Of a stretch of 64,000 nucleotides of DNA, positions 33,461-45,904 are shown piece by piece. Location: contig NC_135504.1 of NCBI RefSeq assembly GCF_052857255.1, forward strand, positions 138,074,621 to 138,138,620, read 5' to 3'. Origin of the DNA: Amblyomma americanum. Taxonomy: Eukaryota; Arthropoda; Arachnida; Ixodida; Ixodidae. The notes beneath the pieces were generated by a model. It was not told where the DNA came from and searched no databases. It was given only the letters and a program-made list of their open reading frames with translations. The position numbers and the translations under genes are program-made. Position 1 is the first letter of the stretch. Every line of letters starts with the position of its first letter.

Positions 33461-34888
33461 ATGCTGGTTGTTGTTTTTCTAACTTTTTCTAAGTTTTCAT
33501 GCGCAAAGTATCACCCGAACAAGTTTAAAGATGTCGGTAGAACAGCTTGAATATGTTGTCAGTTTTTACGTGTATGCGCAGCGATACAATGCTACGGACG
33601 GTGGATAACATGTCAGAGAGTTGGAAGCTTTGCAGCAGCTGTGAAGTTCTGTTGATTACAGCTGCTTGTTCGCCAGCCTCTGAATGTCTTGTTACCGGAA
33701 CACTCTCATCTGCCATACCGGATGGTTGCTCAGCGAGCTTTGCTGGATAATGAATCAGTTTCCTAAGCATCATTACCACCCGATTTTTTCATTCACGATG
33801 TCCATGATTTTCACATTCAGCAGCCCATCTCTGATGTATTTATTTACTTCGGCGTCCTTGCTATTTGATATCAACACATTCAACGACTCATTCGAACTGG
33901 CTTTAATTTTAGGAATTCCTGGTTCCAAGGCTGTTGGTAAATACTTAACACTTTAAGCCTAGATGATCTTGCCTGGAAAGCAGTTAACATGAAAAGTGAA
34001 GCCCCTGCTGATAAAAAAGTAATCTTCTCTATGGTTCTGTAGTTCCTAGTACTTCAATGCGTCCTTGCAGTCTACTGGTATGCATTTTTCTGATTTCGTA
34101 TCCAGTTTGACTCATTTGTTTGTCGACTTCATACGCTCCATCAGCACCCAAACACTCTCAGGTGAGACAGCATTATTTCTGTGCTATCCTAAGAGCTTCG
34201 GCTGCGTCTGCTTTTAGCGCTATTTATATTTCTGCAATCTGATTTGCAACGACCACTGCGTTAGCCCAGCGTGCCTTATTTTCACCTCATTTAAGAAGAA
34301 AGCATTTCGTCATATGAAAGGATGTTTTACTAGAGCATGTTTGGTTGGGCTTTTAAGGTACGTCACCGCCATTGAGAAAAAGCTTACAATTTTAGTCCAA
34401 AAGTTAAAATTCTATTTTGTGATTATGAAGCTGAGGTAGTTGAAACTTTTAACATGATTGAATTATTGAAACTGCAAAAAATTTATATAAAAAAATCCCA
34501 AAATATTTGCGTTGCACAAACAGTAACCACTACTAAACGGAAGGTGCGATTCAGAAGCGATTTCGCCGGTAAATGATGAAGACAATACCGAGTGCATCTA
34601 ATCATCATTATCGCAGTATCTATAAGCTAAGGTGTGTTATCATAAAAAAGGCGATAAAATTTACGTTCGGCAATTTTTTAAAACAATTGTCAACACCATA
34701 AAAAGTTACCGCCCGTTTTCACTAATTGTGCGTAAATGCACATCCTAATGTATAAGAAAGAGCACAGAGGATTTCACGCAAAAATATTTAACACACGAAA
34801 CGTTATCACTGCTCGAGCGACTATAGGGTGCAAAAGATCAATTTTCACAAAAATAGGTTTAAAGATTTGAAGCAATAGTTCAGCTGAT
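33461..34888. other. Unassigned
   Basis: AT-rich, short frames only; no domain, RNA or repeat recognised. Confidence 0.3.
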
Positions 34889-35040
34889 GAAAAAAGTTCA
34901 GTTAGCCTCAACTTAGGCATAGTAGCAGCGAGAAAAAAACACACAAAAGAAGAACTAGACACCGAGAGACACGCACAGACCCTGCACTCACAACTGATTT
35001 TATTCCAAGCCGTCAAGTGGAACGGAGCAATAAACAATTA
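34889..35040 (-). mobile_element. Possible Penelope-like element terminus
   Basis: Minus-strand sequence aataaaatcagttgtgagtg followed by gtgtctctcggtgtctagtt resembles the terminal repeat of PLE-3 (ataaaaatctagttgcgagt at 49431-49450) in layout. The neighbouring minus-strand frame (35157-35402) is open for 81 codons but I cannot assign it to a PLE domain. Confidence 0.35.
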
Positions 35041-36229
35041 CGATTGATCAAATGCCCGTCTTATTTCACGTTGTTATTACCACCCTCTACCCTTTGGCCG
35101 GTTTATCAGCAGTCTCTGCTTGGTCATTCCTAACTGCATTCACAGCGTTGCCACTTCTAATGGGTGAGCAGATGAACACCTTCAAATCGACTTAGCCGTA
35201 CTCCTCGGGAAGCACTCTTGATGCTCTGTTGACATGTACCTGCGATTGGCGTCAAGCGATCCTTGGACATGCGTGGGACCTCTGCCAGGATTACAGCTCT
35301 CGGCACAGTTGCTGGCAATGTTGTCAGCAGAGTTGTGAGCTCTAATAAACCTAGCTCTTTGGGAGTAGTTACGCACAGTGCTGGGTGACATACATGTTTC
35401 ACTAGGTTGGCGACCTCCTTTTCAGTGTTTGGAGAGCATTTACCTTGGTTGGGTTTTCATCCTTAATACCGAGGTGAAAAACAATCCGATGCATCAACAC
35501 TGTACTAAAAATGACTTCCACAAACTGTATTATGCTTCGGTCTGGAGGCTGCAGCAATACTGAGCAGTTCGCCTGCATGAAAACCGGATCTACATACTCT
35601 GTTGCTCCAGCAACAGAATATTGCTATGTAAAGAAAGGCTATCCAAAAGCGACACCTTACGTATTCTGATCTCCGTATTCTTCTCCACCTCTAGAGCATG
35701 TCCTGGAACAGACCCGCCATCATCCAGGCCTTTCAGTTTGCGACACAATCTTCTGGAAGAGAACAGGCCGCTGTGAGTAGCGTGGCTTCAATAATGTCTC
35801 GATGGGAAGGAGTTTAAACTGCACTGTTTTTGTTAATGGGCAGCGAAAAATCACGGGCAGGCCCACGCTTCAAATTCTTGCTGCATTGCACCAACCAGTG
35901 TTCTGACATACCGTTCTGCAGGCAGAAAATACCAGAGAGAAGTTTTATCTGCCTGCGTTGATAATTTGTTGCGTTTAATATTTCTGCAGCAACCACGCGA
36001 TCTGCGATTCACGCTAATTGTCGGAGCGTTCGACCAGTGTGTCACATCCTTCTGAGACAATAATTTTGAAATTAATGTCGTGGTTTTCTTGAAACTTCTT
36101 AACTATTCACTAGTCGCTTTAAAATTTACACGAGCACCAGTTGGATGAAATAGCTGGTAGCGTTTTTAAAATACAGAGTCTGCTTACCGAGATGCAATTC
36201 ATCCGGTTGGTGAGATTAAAAGAAACCAG
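35041..36229. other. Unassigned; short open frames near 35.2 and 36 kb
   Basis: Minus-strand frames at 35157-35402 and 35851-36060 are of modest length without recognisable motifs. They could belong to a decayed PLE ending near 34.9 kb. Confidence 0.25.
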
Positions 36230-36850
36230 GAGGATTCTCAAAAAATTCTAACCGAGATAGACAAATGAATAACGGAGGTTGGGCACAAAACGGTCGTCCT
36301 TGACAGAATTGCGCAGCCAGTTCAGCGTATTCGCCAGTCGACTCACCGGCTTACAGGTGAAACCGATCAACTACGGTGTAAACAGGCAAATCTTGAAGAC
36401 ATGCTACGACGAGACAACCTTATATTCTACGGCCAATATGACACCCCATTTGAGTCTTCGGCATAGTCGGAAGAAAGTGAGGTCAGTGTGTTGTCAGCCT
36501 GCTTTGAAAATTCCACCCTCCAAATTTTTGATCCACAAGCCCACAGGCTTGGCGGGTATAGGCTGAAAAAGTGCAGGCCCAATATTGAAAAATTCTCATC
36601 TTCAAAGGTGAAAAAGCAAGTGCTCTTCAATATTTATAAGCAGAAAGAAGAAAAATAGGACTAGTGACGACTACTCTCCTGCTACCCGTCTCGCTAGGAA
36701 AAAATTGGTCGAATTTGGCAAATCCCAACCCTTAACCTTCAATCTCCGCTTCCGCAAGTTGTACATGGATAAAAAGTGCTGCACCTACAATTTCTCTGTT
36801 GACCGTGTGCATGAAGTTTATAGTCGGTCGAGTGCTCTGATTCTATCCAC
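36230..36850 (+). pseudogene. LINE-E ORF1 remnant
   Basis: Degenerate LINE ORF1 on the plus strand. It reads QANLEDMLRRDNLIFYGQYD, the coiled-coil-to-RRM junction, then AHRLGGYRLKKCRPNIEKFS and SSKVKKQVL, and at about 36680-36780 YSPATRLARKKLVEFGKSQP and LRFRKLYMDKKCCTYNFSVD, the C-terminal domain. Blocks lie in different frames. The same family of ORF1 appears at 60152-60480 on the other strand. Confidence 0.65.
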
Positions 36851-36979
36851 GAACAGTCTATAATGCTTGCGAGTCATCCCCAGAATCTATCACTAAATAG
36901 CACTGCGCGACGGGTTGTGGATAAGTTAACGGTCACTAACACATTTTTGTTTTTATTCACAAATATTTGAATCATACCC

Positions 36980-38343
36980 CGACACGCGATGATTCTTCTC
37001 TGTTATCGATGCTTGTGCGCCGACATATGTTTTACCGAAACCTGGCTGTCTGCGAAGATTGATAGCAGTGAATTGTCTGAAAATAAAAAAAAACACTACA
37101 ATATTTATCGGTACGACAGGGCTGTTCAGTGCGGCAGAGGCGGGCCTATAGCCGTGCCTGATGCTTTTTGTCCTTTCCTATTGATTTCACGAACGCCTTA
37201 GAATCTGTGTAAGCTGGAATTCGTATTGCTTCAGGAAATTGATAGTCGGAGTTTGCAATCGTACTCCATTTTGTTCACCCACTTTTAACGACAACCTTCA
37301 TGACGTTATCCATATGATTACTGTCTGGTACCCGAACAATTCTTTCATTTTACTTTGGCAAGTTTTATTTCCCTGGTATTTTGTGCTCTAATCAACATTC
37401 CTATTGTAATCCTTTTTCGGTGAAGGCGACAGATATTTGTATTTTCTTAGTGATTTCAGCTTTTCGCAGCTTGCAATGCAGGCACCCCGAATTACGTCTA
37501 CTACTTATATTATCTTGTATTTACTGCTCTTAAACTTCACCTGACCTCTTCCAGGATATACCGTACCTACAATGGTTAAGTGATCTCCTAATACATCATT
37601 TTTTTACCTGCACCGTGCCTCACCAGAGCAACCACAATAAATACAACCAAAACTACAGAGGTGTGGAGTTTGATGCTGTTAACTGCGAGCTATCTGCTTT
37701 GTTCAGACAATTATTTGTCGCGTTCTTATGACCGCTCCGTGAATAACAACTTGAATGTTGTTAAAGAAAAAGTTTCATTACTCACCGATAAGTACGTTCT
37801 GAGCATAGCCATCGCGTCTAAAAGGCAATCACCATGATTGAGTCAAGCGTTGAAAACGCTCGGTAAGAAGAAAAACGCAGTTTTCGCATCGTCAAACCTA
37901 ACCGGTTCTCATGAGCGTTGGTCTGCTTATCAGGCCGCAGCTACCGGCTACAAGAAAGCCCCCAAGCACGCCAAAGATTCATTTTTAAATCCATTACAAT
38001 CTCTTTTAATGAGTAACTCTAGGCAATTTTGGCGCTTAGTCGACAAAAAGAGATGATTCAGTTATCACCCTTAAAGACTGGGTGCGCAAATATTCTGAAC
38101 TCTATATATTTCTGCTTTTTCCAAAGATATGTGTTTTCTACCATCTGCCTGTCCCGGTACTGACAATGGACTCCACTGTCTTTGATATTGCTGGCGTGGA
38201 AAAAATAATAGAACAAAATTTTCTTCATGCAGGGTTGATAACAAATTCCAAGTTTCTGAACAGGAGGAAAGTAAACACCGCCATAACACTTTCCAACCTC
38301 TAATACTTTTCTAATAACACTTTTCGTTCAAGGTTTTATACCG
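36980..38343 (+). pseudogene. LINE-E ORF2: endonuclease and linker, no RT
   Basis: CR1/Jockey-type ORF2 N-terminus. It reads CADICFTETWLSAKIDSSEL (endonuclease Glu), YRYDRAVQCGRGGPIAV, PNNSFILLGDFNFPGILCS (about 37335-37390) and TSTTSNILDLLLLNF. The linker follows with ALKTLGKKKNAVFASSNLTG and LMSNSRQFWRLVDKKR. Frameshifts are frequent. The element stops at a truncated Ruka SINE at 38344, and no RT follows, so the 3' half has been lost. Confidence 0.7.
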
Positions 38344-38512
38344 GTCGTGGCGGTTGAATTTCGATGGAGACAAAATTCTAGAGGCCCGTGTACTGTGGGA
38401 TGTCAATGGAGGTTAAAAAACTCCAGGTGATAGAAATTTGAGGAGCCCTTAACTACGGCGTCTCTCATCGCCTGAGTCGCTGTGGGAAGTTAAACATCCA
38501 TAAACCAAACCA
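38344..38512 (+). mobile_element. Ruka SINE, 5'-truncated
   Basis: Matches the Ruka body from ggtcgtggcggttgaatttc through ctagaggcccgtgtactgtg, ggagcccttaactacggcgt and the ccataaaccaaacc end. The tRNA head with A and B boxes is absent. It is more diverged than the copies at 21.6 and 50.3 kb. Confidence 0.75.
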
Positions 38513-40009
38513 AACTTTCTAATCTTTTCTAGCCATGTCTCCAGAAAGCCTGCATTAGGGAAGAATAATGCAAAATCAGTTTATACCTGCCGAAACACTT
38601 CTATTCTTGCCCATTAAACAAGAACCACTCCTCACATCCCCACGACTCCGGAATGCCGCCGGCCCCACACAAGACCGCCCCGTCCAGCCACGGCTGAAGA
38701 AAATCCCGCTCGGAACCCTAAGGCACCGGAACCACCACCAGCTACACGTGACCAACCTCACCAACCTTCGGACATGGGACTCTCCTTCCAATGCGCATTC
38801 GTAAACGAGCACTCATATACTGTCGCATTCGCGCCATTTCGTCCGCCATCCAACGGATGATTCCCCCGCCTTTTATTTTCACTTAGAAGTTTCTGTAAAC
38901 ACACAGCAAAAAAAGGCACTCAGCATGAAACGCAATCGGCACCTACAGACGCTCTGAGCCTGCAAAAATTGAGGCAAACTCTGCACCCCTCTCGGAGTAG
39001 TTATACAATGTTGACTTAGGGTCCTCAGTGACGGCCAAAAAACGAGCCCTAAAAACAATTGTTCTCCACTACAGCTGGACCCTCTTTTTAGTGAGTTTGT
39101 CACGGCTTCCGGTCGTAACAATACTCCTGTGCGTTACGAGGCTCTGGCGTGTTTGGAGCCTAAAAAGGCTTCTCATTTTCTTCCGCTTTCCTTAACGATA
39201 CTTCGTCGTCTCCTGTGCCTAAAAGCATTTCACAATTTTTCCTTTCCTTTCTGTTTTCGTGCAGCGATTTCACTTTTTCTCTTCACGGGTCGCCCTCGTC
39301 TATTTCTTTTTGAGGGTGGTAGTATTAGTATCTCTTTCCAGAAGGGCAGATACCCGTGCACCTCGTGTTTCGAACACTCCGGGTAATATTCTATCGACCA
39401 TGAGAAATATTTAAATCAGCTTGGGCTTCGGCAGTATTATTAGTTTTTTCGTTATAACTGCAGAAAGTAGAGGTTGTTTCATTTTTTTTTTTAAATCGTG
39501 AAAGTCAGCACTTTGCACAACCAATCGCGGAACCAGCGGCAGTCAACATTTTTATTCGAGGTTTGTCATGGGATTAGGCAGACGGTCCTTTGACTGACAG
39601 GCTCACTCGACAGCTGACAACTCACTTGAGCACAGTCAAAGTCTATCGTCACGTAGACGACTTTCAAGTAGCTTTTCATTCATCGGTCGCGTCTCAGGTA
39701 AAAGCTACCGCAGACAACATTTTGAAGTCACTTGCAACAGTGCGGAGTAATTGTGTTTTACTGTAGAAATTACGAAATAAAAAGCCCTTTAGTTGTTCAA
39801 CTTACAACTTGCCTTTAGCCACGATGAGCATGTATTACGGGGATACATGCCAAGGTCAAGAAAGTCACTTCTGCCTTTCGATTCACGACACTGTAAGCGG
39901 ATAAAGCCAGATCTGGTGGCGTCTTGCTTGACTTCAGCCTTGTCTAAGTCTTTTGAGCGCATGACAGCTTTCCTTTGGCAGATAGGTCGAGAAGCTACGT
40001 AAATACTGC
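38513..40009. other. Unassigned
   Basis: No gene recognised. A T10-plus tract occurs near 39482. Open frames at 38568-38812 on both strands are GC-rich and unassigned. Confidence 0.3.
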
Positions 40010-40500
40010 TACCAGGAAGCACTGCCGCCGGCTGTAGCGGATCTGCTTCTAAAGAACAAGTGCCCTCATTCTGACCCATGCGAGCCAGAATATCAATCTG
40101 AGAAAAACAAGCAGTATGAGGTTATGCCCCCAGAACACAAAGTCTCGAATAATCTGAAGAAAACTGTCTGGAAGTATGGCGTAGAGTTGGTGTTCTATGC
40201 GCCGTGCAAGCTGTCACGGCTTTGCAGACTTGTAGAAAAATTGCCACGTCGCCTTGCTGATTGCCAAAAGAATCACCAACATGTGCATGTCACCTGCCGC
40301 AAAGGTGTCGTCTTCCAGATACCACTCAGTTGTAGCAGAGTCTATATGGAAAGGACCGGCAGGCGTTGTAATGAATGCCTCAGGGAGTACTCATGTTCCT
40401 TGCAAACAGGCAGTGGTTCGAACCTGGCAATCTATTGTAAGACATGCACAAGCTACTCCCCTCCACTGCACAAAACTACTATCGAAAAATGATGAAAAAA
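40010..40500 (+). pseudogene. Penelope-like element PLE-2: linker and GIY-YIG fragment
   Basis: A 122-codon frame from the ATG at 40124 covers the end of a PLE polyprotein. EHKVSNNLKKTVWKYGVELV and FYAPCKLSRLCRLVEK (residues 4-39) form the segment after the RT that PLE proteins carry before the endonuclease. GVVFQIPLSC (61-70) and RVYMERTGRRCNECLREY (72-89) are the GIY-YIG endonuclease core. The canonical Y-I-G-Q-T-G-R is here YMERTGR, so the catalytic loop is altered. A CHDIDH-type cysteine context (C47, H51, C58) is retained. The RT upstream is not readable, and the terminus downstream was not found. Confidence 0.7.
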
Positions 40501-41189
40501 CACCTCCAACGCGAGATATAAGAAGCCTCGCTTAATCACGGCTTGGGTGTAAAGTACGTCAGCAATACCTCAGTAACATTGCTACATAAAGACTAGCTGT
40601 TTATGTGCCAGTAAGGTTAATGGTTCGGCCACGCTCCTTAGTGCCCAATCTAGTGGTATGCACAAGTGGCATCCGTCCTTTGATTAGATGTTGGCTGTCC
40701 AGAATTTTATTTTTATATTTGGCAATTACGTTGCGGTTTTCGTTGCTGTATGGGACTGCGCAGACAGTCTCGTCACTGGAGAAAAGGTTCAGCATAAACA
40801 TAGTTGCGAGTAGCGTTTGAGCCGTCCAGTTCTGTTTCCCTTGCCCTTCAGGTGCTTTCAAAAATTAGGAACATTTGCATCGCCGTGCGCAATTATGTAG
40901 CGGCTGTGCGAGGAGTACCCCCCCCCAGAGCCCCTTCAGTTGCGGAAACTAAAAACAGCAACATTTCGAAGTTACGATGCTCACCAGCGTAACTACGAAG
41001 ATGCGCAACTGACCAGTCTGCATGAAGACACCACATCGACTACTTTTTCGCTACACACGAAGACAACATCGATGACGACGCGACCCGGCTTAAATATGAT
41101 AACGCCGCACAGCAAAACCACAACGACTTGCCCACGCCGTGGTCGCAACTAAAGACGAAGCCAATACTCGACTACAAGGCCAATGTGCA
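40501..41189. other. Unassigned, probably decayed gypsy gag/pol
   Basis: No clear domain. Because a retropepsin fragment follows directly on the same strand, part of this may be gag of the same LTR element. A CCCCCCC run lies near 40920. Confidence 0.3.
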
Positions 41190-41340
41190 ATGCGAGGACA
41201 GTGGAAGCCGACCTTGGAGTGACCCTCGATGGTCGCACGGCTACTGCCTTGGCGGACGTAGGCACCGATTACTCGGTCATCAGTTGACCGCTGCCCACTC
41301 CGTTCAACAAAGTAACGATAACTATACGCTGTAAAAAATT
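41190..41340 (+). pseudogene. Ty3/gypsy retropepsin (aspartic protease) fragment
   Basis: Plus-strand reading LGVTLDGRTATALADVGTDY and SVIS resembles the active-site region of tick gypsy proteases, where the motif is normally AL-V-D-T-G-A-D-Y-S-V-I-S. The catalytic DTG is DVG here and a stop follows (tga at about 41286). It is a short inactive fragment. Confidence 0.6.
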
Positions 41341-43860
41341 TCACTTTTAAAGGGTGCATAATTCCACGCACACCATTACACCTGACAAATTAGGAGTTTC
41401 TATTCCACATGCTTCGATCCCGCACCCATGAATTTTAGAAGTTTGCATGAATGGGTGCATGTGGCCCTTATAGTCCTGGTAGAGCCGTAGAGGTGCAAGG
41501 GTGTTCCTTTCAAGAATGTAAAGCTGCCTTCACCTCAGTGCTGCATGTCCGGGTAAATGAGGTAGAAAAATGAAAAAAAAAACAAAACAAAATATAGCCA
41601 TAGCTCATGCGCTTTACGGAACAAAGTATGCTAGCGTAGTTCCTGTGACATCACACGCACATATGAAAGAGTAACATGCATGTTCGGCATTTTATTCACG
41701 TTTTCGTAATGCATCGTTGCGATTGTTAAGGCAACATTCCACATGGCGATCAAACTTGACTAATTATGAGAGCAGTACAAACGCGCTGATGGTGCCGATA
41801 GTATGCGCTCGTTAGGATTTCACTTTGAGGCATGGTGTAAATCTTTCGCAGCCGAGAAAATATCTGCAGCGGAAAGAAATGTTTGGTGCACATGCAGCCT
41901 AAAAAAAACTGTGAATTATTGATTTTATTACAAATGCCAATAAAAATGTTGGAATAATACCTACGCCGTGAATGTGGGGGCTCATTGGTTGTTTTGATAA
42001 AAGCGCGCTCGTGTGCGAAATCCATATGAAGGCAAAGCAGTAACGACTGCATCGTAGTGAATAGACAAATCATTACTTTGACGTCTTGAGACCATATTTT
42101 TCAATCGTAGTACTGTCTGCGCCAAATCATTTTGCTTTACATACCAAATCACGCACAAGAAACAAAACCAAACTTAGCTATTTCTTGAACCAACTACTGT
42201 GTCTACTGAAAGAAAGGCGCCTGTGGAGACCTGAAGTTAATTAGGTCCCCTGAAGAGCTTGAGAAACTCACACGTGCAACGTGGGCAAAGCAAAGATTTT
42301 AATTTGCCTCGTGGTACGTAGCTCCCCAAAACTGAACGAGTAGCAGGAGGTGCCTTGCAACGCATAAAAAGTTAATACTGTGGTATGCGGTGTTTCATGT
42401 CCGAAAGCTAAACCTGGACTATCAGAGACGCTGCAGTGAAAACCTCCATACTATTTTTGACAATCCGGGGTCCTTTAACGTGTACTCGCATTGCACAACA
42501 CGCGGGCGTTTTAGGCGTTTAGTGCTTTCAGCTCCCATTCTGAGCAAACTCGCGAACATCGTCTATGCACCACAGCGCTCCGGGCAGAGAGCATGAAATA
42601 GAACTGCAAGAACCTGAAGCGAACATTTCCGTCCGCCCACTGAATTCGGTACCGGCGCGCTGCGAGTGGAAGCACGCTGTGCGGGCCGTGAGGGTGCCAA
42701 GAGAAGCCGAAGGTCTACTGGACCGCAGAAACATCTGTCGAGCTTTTCGATGGTTTCGATCCGAACTCGCAGTCCGCATTCTGCCCTCTCTTCGGTATGT
42801 GTTGCTCTCAATCACCGCTACGTTTTGTTGATTCATTTACTTTTATGAAGAGCAATGCTGCCGACCTAGGGGCATTATGCCTATCCAACATATAACGCGG
42901 CACCATCCAGCCCATCTCCCGCCTCTCTGAACCACCTCACCACGAATGCCCTGCCCCGTCCCTGCGCGTACCTTGGAAGATTGCTCGTGTTACAAGGATA
43001 CCTCGTAAGCCGAGCGGTCTCTCCACTCGAAAGCCGCGGCGCCAGGACGACGCGCGTGCAGACGGGAGGCTGAGAAGGTGCGTGCGCCCCGGCTTGCGGT
43101 AAACAGTAAACAGACATGATGCCTCCACGAAAGAGTACCTAACACCGCCATTGAGTCCATGCCACAGATACATGTTACGCGTGTTCGCACGAACGCTGCT
43201 GTACGACCGCACTACACAGCAGAAGATCTACACAGCGTGAGAATATCTTCAGTTGAACATACACGCAGAAGATCCTGGGTCGCAGGCGTCGTTAAGTGCA
43301 CTCTGCGTTCAACTCGCGGTAAGTCTGTGGAAATAAATAACGCAAATAAAAGTGCCTGAGTACCATAATGCGACGTCAGGGATCCAGGCTTAATGTGCAG
43401 AGCAATTTCTCTTTTTACTGCTCACACTTGTCCTGGTGTCCTTTCTTCGGTTGACGGGAGCGAAAAAAAAAACCTGATGTTCGCGGCGTTAAGTTTCCAA
43501 TCAAGTTTCCAATCACGTTTCCATGACTCAGCATTCTCAGAAATGCCGCACGTGTTGTCTTGTATTGAGTACCTTACTCGCTCTGCAGCAGGAAACACGT
43601 AAGAGCCGCATGTTGGCTGTTGCTACATTCCTGATTGCAACTGTCACTAAGGGAATTAGCTCTTCTCTAACTTGATTTCAAAGGAACTATTAAGCAAATA
43701 GCATTTTCCAAGTGTGCTCGGTTGAATTGTTTCGTCTAGATTGACCTTTCTATTTGAAGGCGGGAAGATCTTCGCACTTAAAGTATCGTCTAAACGAAAA
43801 GGATAAAAATTTCTGCTGGACGGTTTTTGCTCATGAGAGCTACCGGTGCATTCTTTTGAC
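41341..43860. other. Unassigned, with a small SINE scrap
   Basis: No gene recognised. 42464-42515 on the minus strand resembles the middle of a Ruka-type SINE (cctttaacgtgtactcgcat, cacaacacgcgggcg, compare the Ruka ctttaacgtgcactgacatc-type phrase). GC-rich short frames at 42.5-43.2 kb overlap on both strands and look random. Confidence 0.35.
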
Positions 43861-44432
43861 GACTCCACGCCCTTTTCCTTGCTCCAATCCTGCACGACGT
43901 CCCAGCGGGATTGGACGCGAAATTTTTAAGCGTCATGGAAGCATCAGCGGCGCATGGTGAAGCTCTCGTCATGTACTCTCCAGCCCAACTGCTTGATCTG
44001 AGGGCAGATTTCACCAATCTGCCCATTCCTTCCAAGTTTTCGAATTTAGGAGAAGCTCTTTGCGAGCTCAGTTGTTCTCTTCCTAAAAAAGGAACAGTAC
44101 TCTTCGGCCACCAAAAATGGATCATTAGGAATTCAGAATAAGCTTTTGTTCGCACTGTGGTTTTCTCCCACGACTGGGATTTCCAAAACAATCTCGCGCA
44201 GGCTGCTGGAAAGTTGCGCCACATACGTCGGTTTATTTCGACTGAATCACACCGAAAGACTCTCAAGCGATTCAGAGGTGCCCTGTGTTATGTTACAAGT
44301 GTCAGCGCGAATGATATCCATGCTCCAGTACTGACTTCCAAAGGATGCAGTGTGTGGGAAGTTGTCGAAGCTCATGAACTTTTTCCCTCGGAGGTGTGTC
44401 ACATTTTGCTCGCGGGTGTCACATTTTGCTGA
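43861..44432 (+). pseudogene. Unrecognised frame with eIF4E-binding-like motif, one stop
   Basis: One reading frame stays open from about 43861 to 44432 except for a single TAA at 44139-44141, about 190 codons. I do not recognise the protein. It contains VMYSPAQLLDLRADFTNLPI, in which Y-SPAQ-L-L matches the YxxxxL(hydrophobic) pattern of eIF4E-binding proteins. After the stop it reads FSHDWDFQNNLAQAAGKLRH and VWEVVEAHELFPSEVCHIL. A minus-strand frame of 158 codons over the same bases starts at a TTG and is probably a shadow. It could be a decayed host gene, a retrocopy or chance. Confidence 0.3.
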
Positions 44433-45904
44433 CCTGAGATTTCCGGCCGGCATCTTGACATCTCGGACGGAGAAGAAATGTTTGAAAGCAAGTAAGAGCT
44501 GACGCTGTTAAAACGGGCAGCATAATGAGCGCGGACTGCTGTACTGCCATTCCTGCTTGCCAGACGACAGTGTGCGAACTTTGTATAGGGCCAGCAATAC
44601 GGGCATAAAATAAAAATTTTTGGCACATGTATAAAAAAATAATTTGCACTCTATTATAACAGTCGCTACCTAGTGGTTAGTTCCTAAAGCACTGAGAGGC
44701 TTCGTTATCTGAATGAAAGAAGGGACAATCATTTTTCTTTAAATTTATTTTCGAACCTCGTCACTGTGCTGACGTTACCATCCCTTCGGGTGAACTAGTC
44801 CTTGCTTATGTTCGGGTTTCTGAATGAAACTCGTAACAATTCCTTTACTAAACACAGCTGCGAAATACATGACCTATAGAATGCGATGAGATCCGAAGGT
44901 GACGCCAAATGCGTCTCTGGGAAAGAATAGGTCGCAGCATGATAGGGAACCCCGATCTTATTTCGTCCGATGGTTACAGAAGCCAAATCACTCTTCAGAA
45001 CATTCTTTGAACTCTGTGCTTATGATGCAAGAAGTGTCGTTTGATACATAATAAATAAGGCTAAACATAGGCTTTTTTTTGCGAAATGGGCCGAATTCAG
45101 GCATAGAAGGTAAGTGAAGCTTAGCTGTAATTGTAAGTTCACCGAAAGATTTTTTTTTGTGAAGAACTATCAAAATTTAATGTGTCAAACAACAATCATT
45201 TCAAAGCATATCACGTAACAGCTACCAATGCTCCGCTGCCTCCGCTGCGGATAAAAAAATTCCGCATTTTCAGGGTTTTCAGCAAGGTGGATCTGGCTCA
45301 TTTCGAACAAAAAACGCCTTATTGACACTAAATATATATTGATTCATAAGCATACTGATAGTTGGTTATATCGGTTAATGAGAAACGGAACCAAAGGCGT
45401 ACAGGCTAGTTGTGTCAAAAAACATCTAACCAGGACCTGCCGTCCTGGACGAAGACATTCAGCTGCAAACAATATCAATTCTATAATTCTGCTTTGAAGG
45501 GCACACAGAAGATAACTAAAAACCGAATACGCGTATATGAAGAAAGGCAGGTAATATACCAAAAGGGAAGACAACAAATGCAAGAAAGTACAGACACGCG
45601 CTCTGTTTAGTTCTTTGAAAGTTTATTTTGTATGTAATTTTCGAGCACTAAATCTAGAACAACGCGGATAATATTTCATAAATTCTGCATCTGATAGGTG
45701 ATCTCTTGAAAGCGGTAATTTCCGCGGGGCTTACAAACTTCGTAATTGTGACTAGTCTCTGCAGTGTGCGAATCTTTTCTGGTTTCTCGTGGTTGTTCTA
45801 CCCTACAAAAGTAAACCATAAAACAGGAAAGAATAAAAACGAGTAATAAATTGGTGTACTGCCTTCATGGAAACAAGTTTGTAAATCTGTTTATTAAGCC
45901 TACA
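44433..45904. other. Unassigned
   Basis: AT-rich. The gcgggtgtcacattttgct phrase is repeated in tandem near 44400-44430. No gene or element recognised. Confidence 0.3.

Noticed and set aside
35157..35402. PLE reverse transcriptase thumb next to the possible terminus at 34.9 kb
   Set aside because: The frame has the right position and strand, but I could not match any PLE motif in it, so I left it unassigned.
42464..42836. Host gene in the GC-rich frames at 42.5-42.8 kb
   Set aside because: Four overlapping frames on both strands with similar length and no domain; base composition explains them. The start of the region looks like a SINE scrap.
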